Counted from the stretch's first letter, positions 45,691-57,119 are shown. The stretch: 64,000 nt of DNA from Odiellus spinosus (GCA_963920705.1 OY987226.1:2606501-2670500); one strand, 5' to 3'. Notes: generated by a model not told the origin, from the sequence alone. Numbers and translations are program-made.

Positions 45691-46625
45691 GTATTCAGGT
45701 CTACTTTTAGCTAAATAAAGCTAAATAAGGAGTGCCATGATCCATTTCAAAGTGTGTCTAAGATTATACAACTGGGAATAGGTAATTCCAGCCCTAGCTT
45801 GACCCTGTGATTTTTGTTTGTTAATACACGAAAACCGCAACGAAAATGGTGAAGTGGTGTTTGGGTGCCGAAAAAAAAATCTATAATAAGAACATTTGCG
45901 GTCGGCAAACAAGTTAATTGCGCGGAAGAAGATTATCCCTTTTTATTCGAGTGGATATATTGATTGCGAATTAACTATTTATTTCTGAAGAGACAATTTT
46001 AACTTGAATTGGTAGCGCGTATAAAGCTATCGTCTATCAGTTAATTAATGATTTACTACAGTCGTTTACAACCTTGCTTATGTTTTTATATAAAGATATT
46101 CTCATTTTACACAGTATACGCTTGTTTTCAAGAGATAGTAGAATATATGTCACGTTTTTTTGCCTAATTTTAGCCACATCCACTTTATTTTGTGTAAGGT
46201 TCTTCTAGTATGAAGATGTTTGTAGTGGAAAAGGGCTAGCATTCAACCCATAACCGTTTTTAGTTCCTCCCCGAATTTCATTTTGCTTTTCTTATACTTT
46301 CATCCAAGACGAAGGTCACAACACCAGTCAATCCAGGGAAATTAGGCTTAGCGTGCTAAAGAAATTATACTTTAAGGCTAATTTCACCAGCAAAAAACGT
46401 TTCTATCTACAAGAAATTCAATTTTTTTGTTTTTGCGGGGTAAAATTTATTAAAGGCCTTGAATTTATTGTGCCTGCTACCCTAGAAATAAACTCACATT
46501 CTAAGATTTCACTCGCATTTATGCTTTCCCCAAAAAAAGGTCGTTGCTTGACCTTCACAAAAAACTATTTTGAGGAAAGCCTAAGTACAATGGGAAGACT
46601 AGACGGTGAGTTTATTTCTAGGCCT
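45691..46625. other. No supported gene
   Basis: A 125-codon open frame (46,353-46,730) has no recognisable domain, and its C-terminal third is the arm of the foldback element that follows. It is not called. Otherwise AT-rich and featureless. Confidence 0.4.
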
Positions 46626-46629
46626 TTAA

Positions 46630-47065
46630 AGGGAGAATGCAACCTAATTACAAGTGATTTTTTTTTATCGATTCCTTATCGTTTAAATAGGCCTAATCCA
46701 CCGATAAAACGTTTACAATACAAATATTAAACTAGAAATAAATTTAAAACTTACCCTGAAAATAGGCTTAGCGGGATTCATGGAGATCCTGAATCGCGTC
46801 CGTGTAAGGTCTAGCGACCAATGAGCTAAGGCCCGTCGTTCACGCGAGATCTCCACGAGACTTACGTCGCGCGCGATTGGTCGCTAGACCTTACACGCGA
46901 GGAAATCAGGAGCTCCATGAATCCCACTAAGCCTATTTTCAGGGTAAGTTTTAAATTTATTTCTAGTTTAATATTTGTTTGTAAATATTTTCAGTAGTGG
47001 ATTAGGCCTATTTAAACAATAAGGAATCGATAAAAAATCACTTGTTGTTAGGTTGCATTCTCCCT
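46630..47065 (+). mobile_element. TTAA-flanked near-palindromic element, complete copy
   Basis: 436 bp between TTAA at 46,626-46,629 and 47,066-47,069. Ends AGGGAGAATGCAACCTAA / TTAGGTTGCATTCTCCCT. The arms remain complementary almost to the centre: CTTACCCTGAAAATAGGCTT pairs with AAGCCTATTTTCAGGGTAAG, and GTGTAAGGTCTAGCGACCAA with TTGGTCGCTAGACCTTACAC. The ~70-bp loop has GTTCACGCGAGATCTCCACG. No coding region. TTAA specificity points to piggyBac or Kolobok mobilisation by an enzyme encoded elsewhere. Confidence 0.95.
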
Positions 47066-47069
47066 TTAA

Positions 47070-47705
47070 GTATGTTTTAACGTTGAACGGAATTTTCGTT
47101 TCCGCTGACGAAAATCGCTTGGTGAAAATTAACCTTTACTCGCCTATTTTTATTATCATTATTATTTTGCTTGTTTTTTTCGCTTCGGGATGTTAATTTT
47201 TTTTTTCGACCAATCACGTTGGTTGGTTAATAAGATTCCTGGTCTTCACGGGCCAATAACCATTCCCGACCGAAAGTAATTCCACACTTAATGACAAGAG
47301 ATCCTATAGATGTTCTTTTCTTGGTAATATCTCCGTATATTTGGCAACCCATAGAAAAAGAGAGAGGATGAAAAAAAAATCAAAAATAAGATCCTATTAA
47401 ATGTTGACGGGGTTTAGGTTACGCGTTGGGCCAGGGTCGCAACTAGAGAGAAAAAGAACAATCGTCTAGACTTCAAGATGAGGTTTGGTTCGTTTCCTAA
47501 TTGTTATGGCAGTCTGATTTTATGAATTTTACGAGCTCGAAGGAATAAGTTTTTTTTAAGGGGTTTTGCGTAATTGTTTTTGGTTGAATTTAGATTTATT
47601 TATCATCGTGAATGTATAGTTGAAATTAAACTTTTTTACGGATTAAGCCACGTGGTATTTTAAATTTAAGTAACTGTTAGTAACACCCAAAAGTCCATCG
47701 TTTCA
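47070..47705. other. No gene recognised
   Basis: AT-rich with poly-T tracts. Nothing recognised. Confidence 0.4.
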
Positions 47706-47707
47706 TA

Positions 47708-47987
47708 GTCCTGGTCGATTTCTAAAACCGGAAGTCTAGAGAACCTCGCGAAAATTTTGGCGGGGAAAACTTTTTGTCACGTGATCGTCCGCCATCTTTT
47801 TGTAGTGTGAAAATAGCTACAGACTAACCAACGCCTCCTATACTTTATCATATAGGAAGCGTTGGACTAACAACTTGAATTTGGTTTGTGGGAAATAAAA
47901 TTAGAAATAGTCTGGCAACCTGTTACTACAAAAAGATGGCGGCGCGGCTATGAGACAAGGGCCCATTTCCGGCAAATCGACCAGGAC
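47708..47987. mobile_element. TA-flanked MITE with GTCCTGGTCGATTT ends and inner hairpin
   Basis: The 14-bp ends GTCCTGGTCGATTT / AAATCGACCAGGAC lie between TA at 47,706-47,707 and 47,988-47,989. A second inverted pair, CCGCCATCTTTTTGTAGTG and TACTACAAAAAGATGGCGGC, lies inside, and the centre is a hairpin (CCAACGCCTCCTATA / TATAGGAAGCGTTGG, 47,829-47,872). A TA target is typical of Tc1/mariner-type enzymes. Only one copy is seen here. Non-coding. Confidence 0.78.
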
Positions 47988-47989
47988 TA

Positions 47990-48844
47990 TTGCTCTCTTT
48001 GGTTGATTAAGCTAAGCCTAATTCGGGCCTAATTCCATTTGAAAATAAAAATCGTTTTAAATGCGCGCTTTTGGCGCGAGCGTTGCCATGGGGATGTCTC
48101 GAGCGCGCGAGAATTTTTAATTGGCTTCCAACTCTGATATCTTAATGGTGATAGGCCATTGAATTGCCTTGAAATTTAAATAGTTTTTGAGGGATAAATA
48201 TTAATATATTTGAAGATTTGTTTCAAATGACCTGGTCAATAAGTTTAAGAATAATTACACTTTTTTAAAATAGTTTTTCTGACATTTCTGGTCCCTATAA
48301 GGTTCCATGGCCATCATATCGTGATGAAATCAATACGGGAAATGTGGTTTATTAGGGGGATGGATTGAGGGTGGCACTTTCCGTTTGCGGCTCTGATATT
48401 TCTTGATTGCTAATTAGTGATTATCCCATTCTTCTAGAGATCTATGTCCGTATAGGCGTGGTCTGATGGCGTTGTGGGCGCCGTTATTCGGAATATTAAA
48501 GAGCTATATTAATAAGAAAGTAATTGGGGTTGTCTCTTTGATTGCCGCTATCTTCTCTCTCTATACTCATCATTTTTTTTTCTTCTCCATCCATTCCTAA
48601 TATAACCGAGCTTCCTTTTGCTTAGCTGGAAAAATAGATTGCAAAATTAATCCCCATTTCTCTCTCCCTCTGATTAAGTTCTTACCCCCGCGAGAGTATG
48701 TAAATTTTCTAAGGGAGAGTGGGCCATTTTTTTTCTTTTCAACTTATAGCTCTCAAAAGTAAGGTTTTCACGCTCGCCCTACGACTAAAAAAGTAAAATA
48801 TATAAAAATTAATTACATTATTCAATTATTATAAATTATTATAG
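47990..48844. other. Fragment of a GC-rich dispersed repeat (48,010-48,110), otherwise nothing
   Basis: GCGCGCTTTTGGCGCGAGCG then TTGCCATGG, preceded by TAAGCCTAATTC, matches in inverse orientation the sequence at 63,600-63,710. The remaining 700 bp shows no gene or element. Confidence 0.5.
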
Positions 48845-49381
48845 TTCGGAATCGGATCGATCCATTATCTTCCGTTATTCGTATATTTTCAGTTATTTTA
48901 TTTTCGGATAAATTGTAACTAAAAAATTAAATTTGTATATTCGTATAATTGTTTAACGTATAAGGTTTACCCGAAGATAAGCCTTCGCCGCTTTATCTAT
49001 CTACAAATTACTCGTATAACGATGGATAAGAAACATTCGCGTTTCCAGAATTAGTCTAAAATATAAGAAACAATATTTCAAATTGGCTTTTAATTCGAAG
49101 AATAGAAATAAAACGATAAGATTTTAAATCATCTTTTTATTCGTTATTTTTCAGGAAAATAAATTTTGAATTAAATTTTTATCCGAACGTATAACGCGGA
49201 TAATATTCTAAGATAAGTTGCCATTTTTGGATAAAAACGGATATGGATTATGTTTTTTTACTTTATCTTGGAATAAGTTAACTCGAATGAAAAATAGTCT
49301 TATTTTTAATCAAATGGATAATATACATCAGAATTTAGTAGATTTTATCCAATTAATAAAAATGATACGAATTCCGAGCTC
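48845..49381 (+). mobile_element. ~500-bp dispersed repeat, copy 2
   Basis: Runs from TTCGGAATCGGATCGATCCA to ATACGAATTCCGAGCTC. The tips read GAGCTCGGAAT inward from the right and TTCGGAATCGGAT from the left, a short inverted repeat. Internal GAACGTATAACGCGGATAAT and AAGATAAGCCTTCGCCGCTT are shared with 26,889-27,345 and 56,604-57,119. No long open frame, and no target duplication could be fixed. Confidence 0.88.
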
Positions 49382-49889
49382 TTTTAATGATCGTGAAAAC
49401 GCAATCTTATCTCTAGGTTTTTATATATAACAGTATGACGGGAAACCCTAATAAAACCCTACTTTTGCGGATTGTGTGTGGGTTTTTTCCATTAATATTT
49501 CGAAATATGCATTTTTTCTACTTACTCCATGTGGAAAATTTGGTTAGCAAATTATTTCCGCGTACCTTAATTAATTAAACCCGCGTATGGGGGTAATTTC
49601 ACAACCACCCACTCGTAATTATCCGCTATTTCGAAATTTTATTAAGGATTCTTCATGCAACGTTTAAAGTTGGTATTTTTTAAGCCCAGAATTAATTAAT
49701 TTATTTTTAATCATTACTCATTTTGCAGTCAATTATTGACTTGAAAAAAAAAAACTTTTGATTGCAATCTGAGGTTTAAATTTATTTTTTATTTAATAAA
49801 TTAGCTTCAGGTCAATTGAACTGAGATTATATTTGAAAGAATGGTGTTTTGCAGCCGAAATTATCTCAAATACGCTGTTGAATCCTTTT
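49382..49889. other. No gene recognised
   Basis: AT-rich sequence between a dispersed repeat and the 11-bp array. Confidence 0.4.
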
Positions 49890-50548
49890 AATTAAATTTG
49901 AAGGAAATTTGAATTAAATTTGAAGGAAATTTGAATTAAATTTGAAGGAAATTTGAAGGAAATTTGAATTAAATTTGAAGGAAATTTGAAGGAAATTTGA
50001 AGGAAATTTGAAGGAAATTTGAAGGAAATTTGAAGGAAATTTGAAGGAAATTTGAAGGAAATTTGAAGGAAATTTGAAGGAAATTTGAAGGAAATTTGAA
50101 GGAAATTTGAAGGAAATTTGAAGGAAATTTGAAGGAAATTTGAAGGAAATTTGAAGGAAATTTGAAGGAAATTTGAAGGAAATTTGAAGGAAATTTGAAG
50201 GAAATTTGAAGGAAATTTGAAGGAAATTTGAAGGAAATTTGAAGGAAATTTGAAGGAAATTTGAAGGAAATTTGAATTAAATTTGAATTAAATTTGAATT
50301 AAATTTGAATTAAATTTGAATTAAATTTGAATTAAATTTGAATTAAATTTGAATTAAATTTGAATTAAATTTGAATTAAATTTGAATTAAATTTGAATTA
50401 AATTTGAATTAAATTTGAATTAAATTTGAATTAAATTTGAATTAAATTTGAAGGAAATTTGAATTAAATTTGAAGTAAATTTGAATTAAATTTTAAGGAA
50501 ATTTGAATTAAATTTGAAGGAAATTTGAATTAAATTTGAAGGAAATTT
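49890..50548. repeat. 11-bp AAATTTGAAGG / AAATTTGAATT minisatellite
   Basis: About 60 tandem 11-bp units. They form blocks: a mixed left edge, about 27 consecutive AAATTTGAAGG units (49,979-50,273), about 16 AAATTTGAATT units (50,274-50,450), then a mixed right edge with alternating variants. Every unit contains AAATTT, so A-tracts recur near the helical repeat. Confidence 0.97.
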
Positions 50549-51158
50549 TTTTTTTCTATACTTTTCATCAAAAGTAAATTTTTCTTCTAGCTGTTAGAAA
50601 CCTTTGCTCTCTCTTTTTTTTTTCTTAAGGAAATTTTTTTCTATTCGTCTTTTGACCCACTTCTTCAATTGAAGAGATCAAAAACAACTACGTAGGGAAA
50701 AAATCCTTATCACATTCAATAAGAAAATAAAAAAAAATTTGGGTGGAAAAATTTCTTATAAAAGATTTTCTTTGAATTTTGTACAGAGGCGCTTGCTTAT
50801 TTTAAAGCTTATCTTTTGTGGCAATTGATAAACCAGGTCAGGAAATGTTTTTGCAAAAATACACTATCACTAACAATTTCGTTAGTAGTAACTAACTTTA
50901 ATATAATTCATTAAATATTTAAAAATATTTAAAAATTATAACAAATGAAATTAATTAGTTATTAAAATTACGCGTAATATATTCAAATTACTTAATTTTC
51001 TTCAACACTCCTCGTTAAACATCGCAAAGAATGTTATAATCTCCAAATCTCTAAACTATTTCAAGGTGACCAGGGAAAAACTTGAAATTTTATAGGAAAA
51101 ATATTAAATTTAAAATCGAATTATAGGAGAAAATAGGATAGAAAATTTAAAATAACAG
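50549..51158. other. No gene recognised
   Basis: Poly-T and poly-A rich spacer. No repeat family match. Confidence 0.4.
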
Positions 51159-51496
51159 CAGAAGCCGATGAAACCCTCCTTTGAAGTCTATTACTCCCGG
51201 GTCTTGTCTACCCCTCTCTGTATGGGTTAGTTTCAAAAAGCGCGATTCGTACGCCTCCTAACGGTAGATATTTTCGGAACGGGAGTTCGTCGAGCGAATA
51301 TCTCTAGCAGCCTCGGAGTTCGTCAAAAAAACGTCGTCGTTTGTGGAGAGAGAGAATTTCCAATTTTCCGTAGACAGGGGGGATGAAGTAGGACCCCTTC
51401 TAACACGTAAAATTGTGAATTTTACCCATACAGAGAGGAGCGCTATATGGAACATTAGAGTAGTAGACTTCAAAGGAGGGTATATAGGAAGTCTAG
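51159..51496 (+). mobile_element. CAGAAG-family MITE, copy 8, right tip destroyed
   Basis: Left tip and body are normal (subfamily II, CCCGGGTCTTG, TTCTAACACG). After CAAAGGAGGG the sequence becomes TATATAGGAAGTCTAG instead of TTTCATCGGCTTCTG, and no duplication of the left flank (ATAACAG) is found. The inner arm is intact, so only the last ~15 bp are lost. Confidence 0.9.
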
Positions 51497-51743
51497 TCAT
51501 TTAATAATTAAATTAGGCGTTGTTAATTTGAGTCTTGTTTTAGTAATAAAAACTCACGCGGAGTTTGCGTTGAAGGTTAACTTACTTTGCCTGTGCATTT
51601 AAGCGTTACATATGGACAGACAGTCAGACAGACGTATCTATAGAATTATATATTTATAGTTCATCTTTGTTGATAGTTAGTAAAAGATTTAAAAATTACA
51701 AGATGTAGCTAAAACATTCACCTTAATTCTTTCAAATAAATAT

Positions 51744-52080
51744 CAGAAGCCGATGAAACCCTCCTTTGAAGTCTATTACTCCCGGGTCTTGTCTACCCCT
51801 TTCTGTATGGGTTATTCTCAAAAGGCACGATCCGTACGCCTCCTAGCGGTAGATATTTTCGGAGCGGGAGTTCGTCGAGCGAATATCTCTAGCAGCCTCG
51901 GAGTTCGTCAAAAAAACGTCGTCGTTTGTGGAGAGAGAGAATTTCCAATTTTCCGTAGACATGGGGGATGAAGTAGGACCCCTTCTAACTCGTAAAATTG
52001 TGAATTTTACCCATACAGAGAGGAGCGCTATATGGAACATTGGAGTAGTAGACTTCAAAGGAGGGTTTCATCGGCTTCTG
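51744..52080 (+). mobile_element. CAGAAG-family MITE, copy 9, subfamily II
   Basis: 337 bp, perfect duplication TAAATAT (51,737-51,743 and 52,081-52,087). It has the GGGTTATTCTCAAAAGGCAC arm variant shared with copy 4, and lies only ~250 bp from copy 8 in the same orientation. Confidence 0.95.
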
Positions 52081-52087
52081 TAAATAT

Positions 52088-52459
52088 CAATTCTTTTGAA
52101 TTCTCCATTTTCCCCTCAAAACAAGATGTCAAGTTTACAAAAGGTTCGCTTGAAGTGTCTCTATCCATTCAATAAGTATACACTTGAATGCCTTAAATTA
52201 AAAAAAAAGGAAAAAAAAAATAAAATAGATTAAATGCTGAATAAATTGTCAACCGGCGCTTTTCATTTCGAGAAACGGGCTTAGTGAGCGTTTTACTCTT
52301 TGTCCGTTTTTCTTATTTTTGCGTCGCTCCTTCAAACAGTTTCGGAATTTGAGTGCTACTCCATTTCTCAAAATAATATCTACAGTCTTATTTCTATCTC
52401 TGTAACGTCTTAGTTTATTTTATTTCTTTCGTTTTCCAGTCTAAAGAGAAACTAGTACT
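52088..52459. other. No gene recognised
   Basis: Poly-A stretch at 52,199-52,222. Nothing else recognised. Confidence 0.4.
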
Positions 52460-52985
52460 TTTAGTTGCGCAAAAACCTCTTTTAGTTACGCAAAACCTGT
52501 TTTAGTTACGCAAAACCTTTTTTAGTTACGCAAAAACGTTTTAGTTACGCAAAACCTTTTTTAGATACGCAAAATATTTTTTAGTTATGCAAAAAACTTC
52601 TTAGTTATGCAAAAAACCAGTTTTAGTTACGCAAAAACCTATTTTAATTACGCAAATTCCTTTTTTATTTACGCAAAAGCCTTTTTAGTGACGCAAAAAC
52701 TTGTTTTTAGTTACGCAAAAACTTGTTTTTAGTTACGCAAAAACTTGTTTTTAGTTACGCAAAAACCTTTATAGTTACGCAAAAACCTTTTTAGTTACGC
52801 AAAAACTTGTTTTTAGTTGCGCAAAAACCTTCTTTAGTTACGCAAAACCTCTTTTAGTTACGCAAAACCTCTTTTAGTTACGCAAAACCTCTTTTAGTTA
52901 CGCAAAACCTTTTTTAATTACGCAAAACCTCTATTAGTTACGCAAAAACCTTGTTTGGTTACTCGTAAACTGTTTTATAGTTACT
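52460..52985. repeat. ~20-bp TTTTAGTTACGCAAAACC minisatellite
   Basis: About 26 units, each with AGTTACGCAAAA and a variable T/C-rich linker, so the period varies from 17 to 22 bp. The core ACGCAAAA is better conserved than the linker. Edge units are degenerate. Confidence 0.94.
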
Positions 52986-53034
52986 AAAATACCTTTTCTT
53001 TCGCAATTTAACTATTTTCATAAGTCTATCCCTT

Positions 53035-53240
53035 TATTCCATAAAAGTAAACAACGCCCCGTAGCTGCAAAGATCCAGTATTACGTCATAGCCCATCACT
53101 TACAAATAGACAAAAAGAGTAATCACCCTTGTCTGGCTCGAGTGAATTTGAACTCTTCCTCGATATTTTGAGTCGGGAAAGAGGAACGGAATTTAGGCGG
53201 GCCGCGCTTGGCTATCTTTTCTTCCCTCCCAATTGCGTAA
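53035..53240 (-). mobile_element. AAGTAAACAACG-ended MITE, copy 3, inverted interior
   Basis: Left tip ATTCCATAAAAGTAAACAAC then GCCCCGTAGCT. The interior is reverse-complementary to the other copies: ACCCTTGTCTGGCTCGAGTG, then GGCGGGCCGCGCTTGG. The far tip is missing after TCCCAATTGCG. Confidence 0.75.
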
Positions 53241-53650
53241 ATATCTTGTCCCTCGGACCGATCTTGTTTCTCTCTTTGACTAGATAGAATAAGGTGTTTA
53301 TTCTGCTCTAAAAAGGAAGTATAGATGTAACTTGAGCAATTCCGCTACCTCTTGAACTTTTAAAGAACAGTCTCGAGTTACTTCTCATTTTTTTTCCTTT
53401 GAAAGTTTTCTTTTTAAAAGTAATTGAATTTGAAATATTTCGTATTGATTATTTCTCAGCTGGACAAAAGGTCAGCTTTTTAGGGAAGGTTTTTAATTAC
53501 TTATTTACCTTTTTTATTAAGTCACGTGATATTATTAGATCAGTTTTTCTTTAAGAGTATGTCCGCTACTAATAATTTAAGCTAAGCTCCCTAAAACGCC
53601 AAAAATTAGTAATAGTTAGAGAAATTTAATATTTTTTTAATTTTAGTTCA
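53241..53650. other. No gene recognised
   Basis: AT-rich. AGTCACGTGATATT at about 53,521 is an isolated E-box-like site. Confidence 0.4.
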
Positions 53651-53657
53651 TTAATAC

Positions 53658-53995
53658 CAGAAGCCGATGAAACCCTCCTTTGAAGTCTATTACTCCCTGG
53701 TCTTGTCTACCCCTCTCTGTATGGGTTAGTTTCAAAAAGCGCGATTCGTACGCCTCCTAACGGTAGATATTTTCGGAGCGGGAGTTCGTCGAGCGAATAT
53801 CTCTAGCAGCCTCGGAGTTCGTCAAAAAAACGTCGTCGTTTGTGAAGAGAGAGAATTTCCAATTTTTCGTAGACAGGGGGGTATGAAGTAGGACCCCTCC
53901 GATCTCGTAAAATTGGGAATTTTACCCATACAGAGAGGAGCGCTATATCGAACATTAGAGTAGTAGACTTCAAAGGAGGGTTTCATCTACTTCTG
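53658..53995 (+). mobile_element. CAGAAG-family MITE, copy 10, subfamily I
   Basis: 338 bp, perfect duplication TTAATAC (53,651-53,657 and 53,996-54,002). GTAGATG right tip and TCCGATCTCG; very close to copies 1 and 3. Confidence 0.95.
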
Positions 53996-54002
53996 TTAAT
54001 AC

Positions 54003-55192
54003 TCCAAAGATTTTCTTATGGTAAACATTTTTACAAAAAAGAAACACCTTCGCTATATAAGCAGTCTTCCGCCTATCAGGGCGCGCCTTGTAACTTAGTT
54101 TTAAACCTAATTGGTAAGAGACACGCGTATTATCGGCCAGATTTCAAAGTATCGATGGAAAAGTGTTAAGCCTACTTTGATTTTTAATTTAATACGTATA
54201 CGTACTAATTAATTAAGCCTTTTTTAATTATATTTCAATATCTCGCTAGCCCAAAAACTTAAATCTAAAACGATACGATTCCAATTTATCTGTTTATACA
54301 TCTATTCCAAATCTATTTGCAAAACTTCTTTCATCCTTATGACATTTAACATTGCGTATTAATCCGCGAATACGTTCTCGTATATTGCAAACTGATATTG
54401 AATAAAGTATACACGCTTTAACCGAAATAAATCGAAAAGATAGAACTCCTGTTTTCTATCAGAGTTTTTCGTGACGTCATTACTATCGCTTAGGGGTCAA
54501 AGTTGAAAAGAGCGGGAGATACTATGACACAAAGGAGCGTGGTGGCTGGGCGCGCGGCGTGCCTAAATAAGACCATTGTCCGAGCTATTTGATATATCAC
54601 CTACGTCCAGTCAAAACTAAAATAATGGAATCGCGCGTCGTTCGAGAAAAGAGGCGAACCCACCCTAGATTGTAATTAAATTAATGGGATACATCCACAC
54701 AAAGCCCATCCACTATAGATCTTTCGAAAGTTACTCGAACGAAACTGAAGGCTATTTGGAATATTTTGTTGCATTCAAATTGAAGCGAGATGCGTTAGGT
54801 TTTGACAGAGAGAGGCTGGGAGGGAGAAATATTTGCGGCAATTTGCGTTTCATATACTATTGGTTGTAGAGAATGTCTGATTTTGTTGAAACAATTAGTA
54901 CAATTAGGGAATCTTAAATAATTCGGGCCTTATCAAATTCGCCAAGCTCGCGTATTCTTTTGAAAATGACGTTAGTTTTAATTATAATTTCAAGTTATTT
55001 TAATCAACAAATTTAACAATATATTTATTTGTACAATTTATTTCTGTACATCGAATTTAACCAATGGAAATTCTTAATCATAAAATCTTTGGAGTATGAA
55101 ACTAAAACCACTAATTATAATTTTAAAAATATTAAATTGCTTTCTCTCTAACAATTAATTTCTATCCCTTTACGGATTTGACCTGAACCTAG
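54003..55192. other. No supported gene
   Basis: Repeat fragment CATTGCGTATTAATCCGCGA at 54,351. A 61-codon open frame at 54,684 has no recognisable domain. The remainder is AT-rich. Confidence 0.4.
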
Positions 55193-55199
55193 GAAATAC

Positions 55200-55537
55200 C
55201 AGAAGCCTATGAAACCCTCCTTTGAAGTCTACTACTCTAATGTTCGATATAGCGCTCCTCTCTGTATGGGTAAAATTCCAAATTTTACGAGATCGGAGGG
55301 GTCCTACTTCATACCCCCCTGTCTATGGAAAATTGGAAATTCTCTCTCTCCACAAACGACGACGTTTTTTGGACGAACTCCGAGGCTGCTAGAGATATTC
55401 GCTCGACGAACTCCCGCTCCGAAAATATCTACCGTTAGGAGGCGTACGAATCGCGCTTTTTGAAACTAACCCATACAGAGAGGGGTTGACAAGACCAGGG
55501 AGTAATAGACTTCAAAGGAGGGTTTCATCGACTTCTG
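55200..55537 (-). mobile_element. CAGAAG-family MITE, copy 11, subfamily I
   Basis: 338 bp. The flanks GAAATAC (55,193-55,199) and GAATTAG (55,538-55,544) agree at 5 of 7 positions, consistent with a decayed duplication. Tips have single changes (GCCTATG, GTCGATG). GATCGGAG and ATACCCCCC mark subfamily I. Confidence 0.92.
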
Positions 55538-55544
55538 GAATTAG

Positions 55545-56273
55545 ACATTATTTAACTTTTAAATACCCGGTGCTCTGATATGGCCGTCTATTTCTCTCCT
55601 TAGCCAGAAACGTTTTGCATGCACTTCCTTAAGCAGAATAGGGAAGCTTAAACTTAAATCATTAAAAATAATAAATTCAAATTCCTTTCTCTCCCTTGAA
55701 CTCATTTTTTTTTTCTGATCAAAGTGCGTGTCTCACTATATTTCGAAACTTTGGCAAAAATGGAGGGAACTCCACCGTGAGATTTAGTCCATATATATAC
55801 CTTACCCTTAAAATATCACCTTGAAACGCGAAATAAACTTTTCACGAGCCTTTTTCTTTAAAATCTTTAAAAGTATAGAGCTAGGAAACACGGAGAGGGT
55901 CCCCGAATTTGCATCGATTTTCGTTTTAAAAGAATAGCTAGACTTTTGGGGGTGATATGGGGTTGGGGAAAGATGCGGTACGGGTGGATCTGTGGCGTCG
56001 GTCCAGATGCGGCCGTGTATCACTTTCTTAAAGATCAAAGAAGCTTCCAATAATTATGTAAATCCGACTATGATGGATGACTGAGTTCGACTTTCTCAGC
56101 ATCAAGGTCATAACTCCTATTTTATGGAATTTGGAGTTTCATAAACGTAACATATGTCGCGCTAAGCGTACGCTTAGAGAGAGCCGATGCTTGTGGGGTT
56201 CCTTTTGTGGGGATAGTTTTACTTTTGACAGCCCTTCACCCCATTTAGAACATAGTCAAAGTTTTATAAGTCT
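55545..56273. other. No gene recognised
   Basis: Mixed DNA. An 80-codon reverse frame (55,808-56,050) has no recognisable domain. Confidence 0.4.
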
Positions 56274-56280
56274 ATACTGC

Positions 56281-56572
56281 CAAGAAGGATCAGATAAGGA
56301 GAGGAAAAGTGGGAACGGCGCGGCTCCTACTGCGTCGGCCTAAACTCCCACTCTGGGAGAACGGGGGACAGACGGGGGTAGAGATGCTTCGTGGTAAATT
56401 GTTGTCACGTGGGTAAAACGAATCCTTTATGAGACGCGCTAGCTAGCGACCACGTGACAACAGTTTACCTCGAGAATTTCCTATCCCCCCTTTCCACCCG
56501 AGTGGGAGGTTGGCTCTTCTCTCTCTAACTCAACGCAGCGCCACTTTTCCTCTCCTTATCTGATCCTTCTTG
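56281..56572 (+). mobile_element. CAAGAAGGATCAGA MITE, copy 2 (second 7-bp-TSD family)
   Basis: 292 bp, perfect duplication ATACTGC (56,274-56,280 and 56,573-56,579). Tips CAAGAAGGATCAGATAAGGA / TCCTTATCTGATCCTTCTTG carry compensating changes relative to copy 1 on both arms. A 10-12 bp duplication of ACGGGGGACAG accounts for the extra length. Confidence 0.95.
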
Positions 56573-56603
56573 ATACTGCCGAACGTATAATATAGTTTTG
56601 TAG

Positions 56604-57119
56604 ACCTCGGAATCGGATCGATCCATTATCTTCCGTTATTCGGATATTTTCAGATATTTTATTTACGTATTCGTATAATTGTTAAACGTATAAGGTTTAC
56701 CCGAAGATAAGCCTTCGCCGCTTTATCTATCTACAAATTACTAGTATTCAAACGTATAACGATGGATAAGAAACATTCGCGTTTCTAGAATTAGTCGAAA
56801 ATATAAGAAAAATATTTCAAATTGACTTTTAATTCGAAGAATAGAAATAAAACGATAAGATTTTAAATCATCTTTTTATTCGTTATTTTTCACGAAAATA
56901 AATTTGGAATTAAATTTTTATCCTAACGTATAACGCGGATAATATTCTAAGATAAGTTGCCATTTTTGGATAAAAACGGATATGGATTATGTTTTTTACT
57001 TTATCTTGGAATAAGTTAACTCGAATGAAAAATAGTCTATGTTTTAATGAAACGGATAATATTCATCATAATTTAGTAGATTTTATCCAATTAATAAAAA
57101 TTATACGAATTCCAAGCTC
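56604..57119 (+). mobile_element. ~500-bp dispersed repeat, copy 3
   Basis: From CCTCGGAATCGGATCGATCC to ATACGAATTCCAAGCTC. Lacks ~35 bp present near 48,900 in copy 2. It starts 25 bp after the duplication of the MITE at 56,281-56,572. Confidence 0.88.

Noticed and set aside
46353..46730. 125-codon frame
   Set aside because: Its final third is the left arm of a TTAA foldback transposon and the rest has no recognisable motif.
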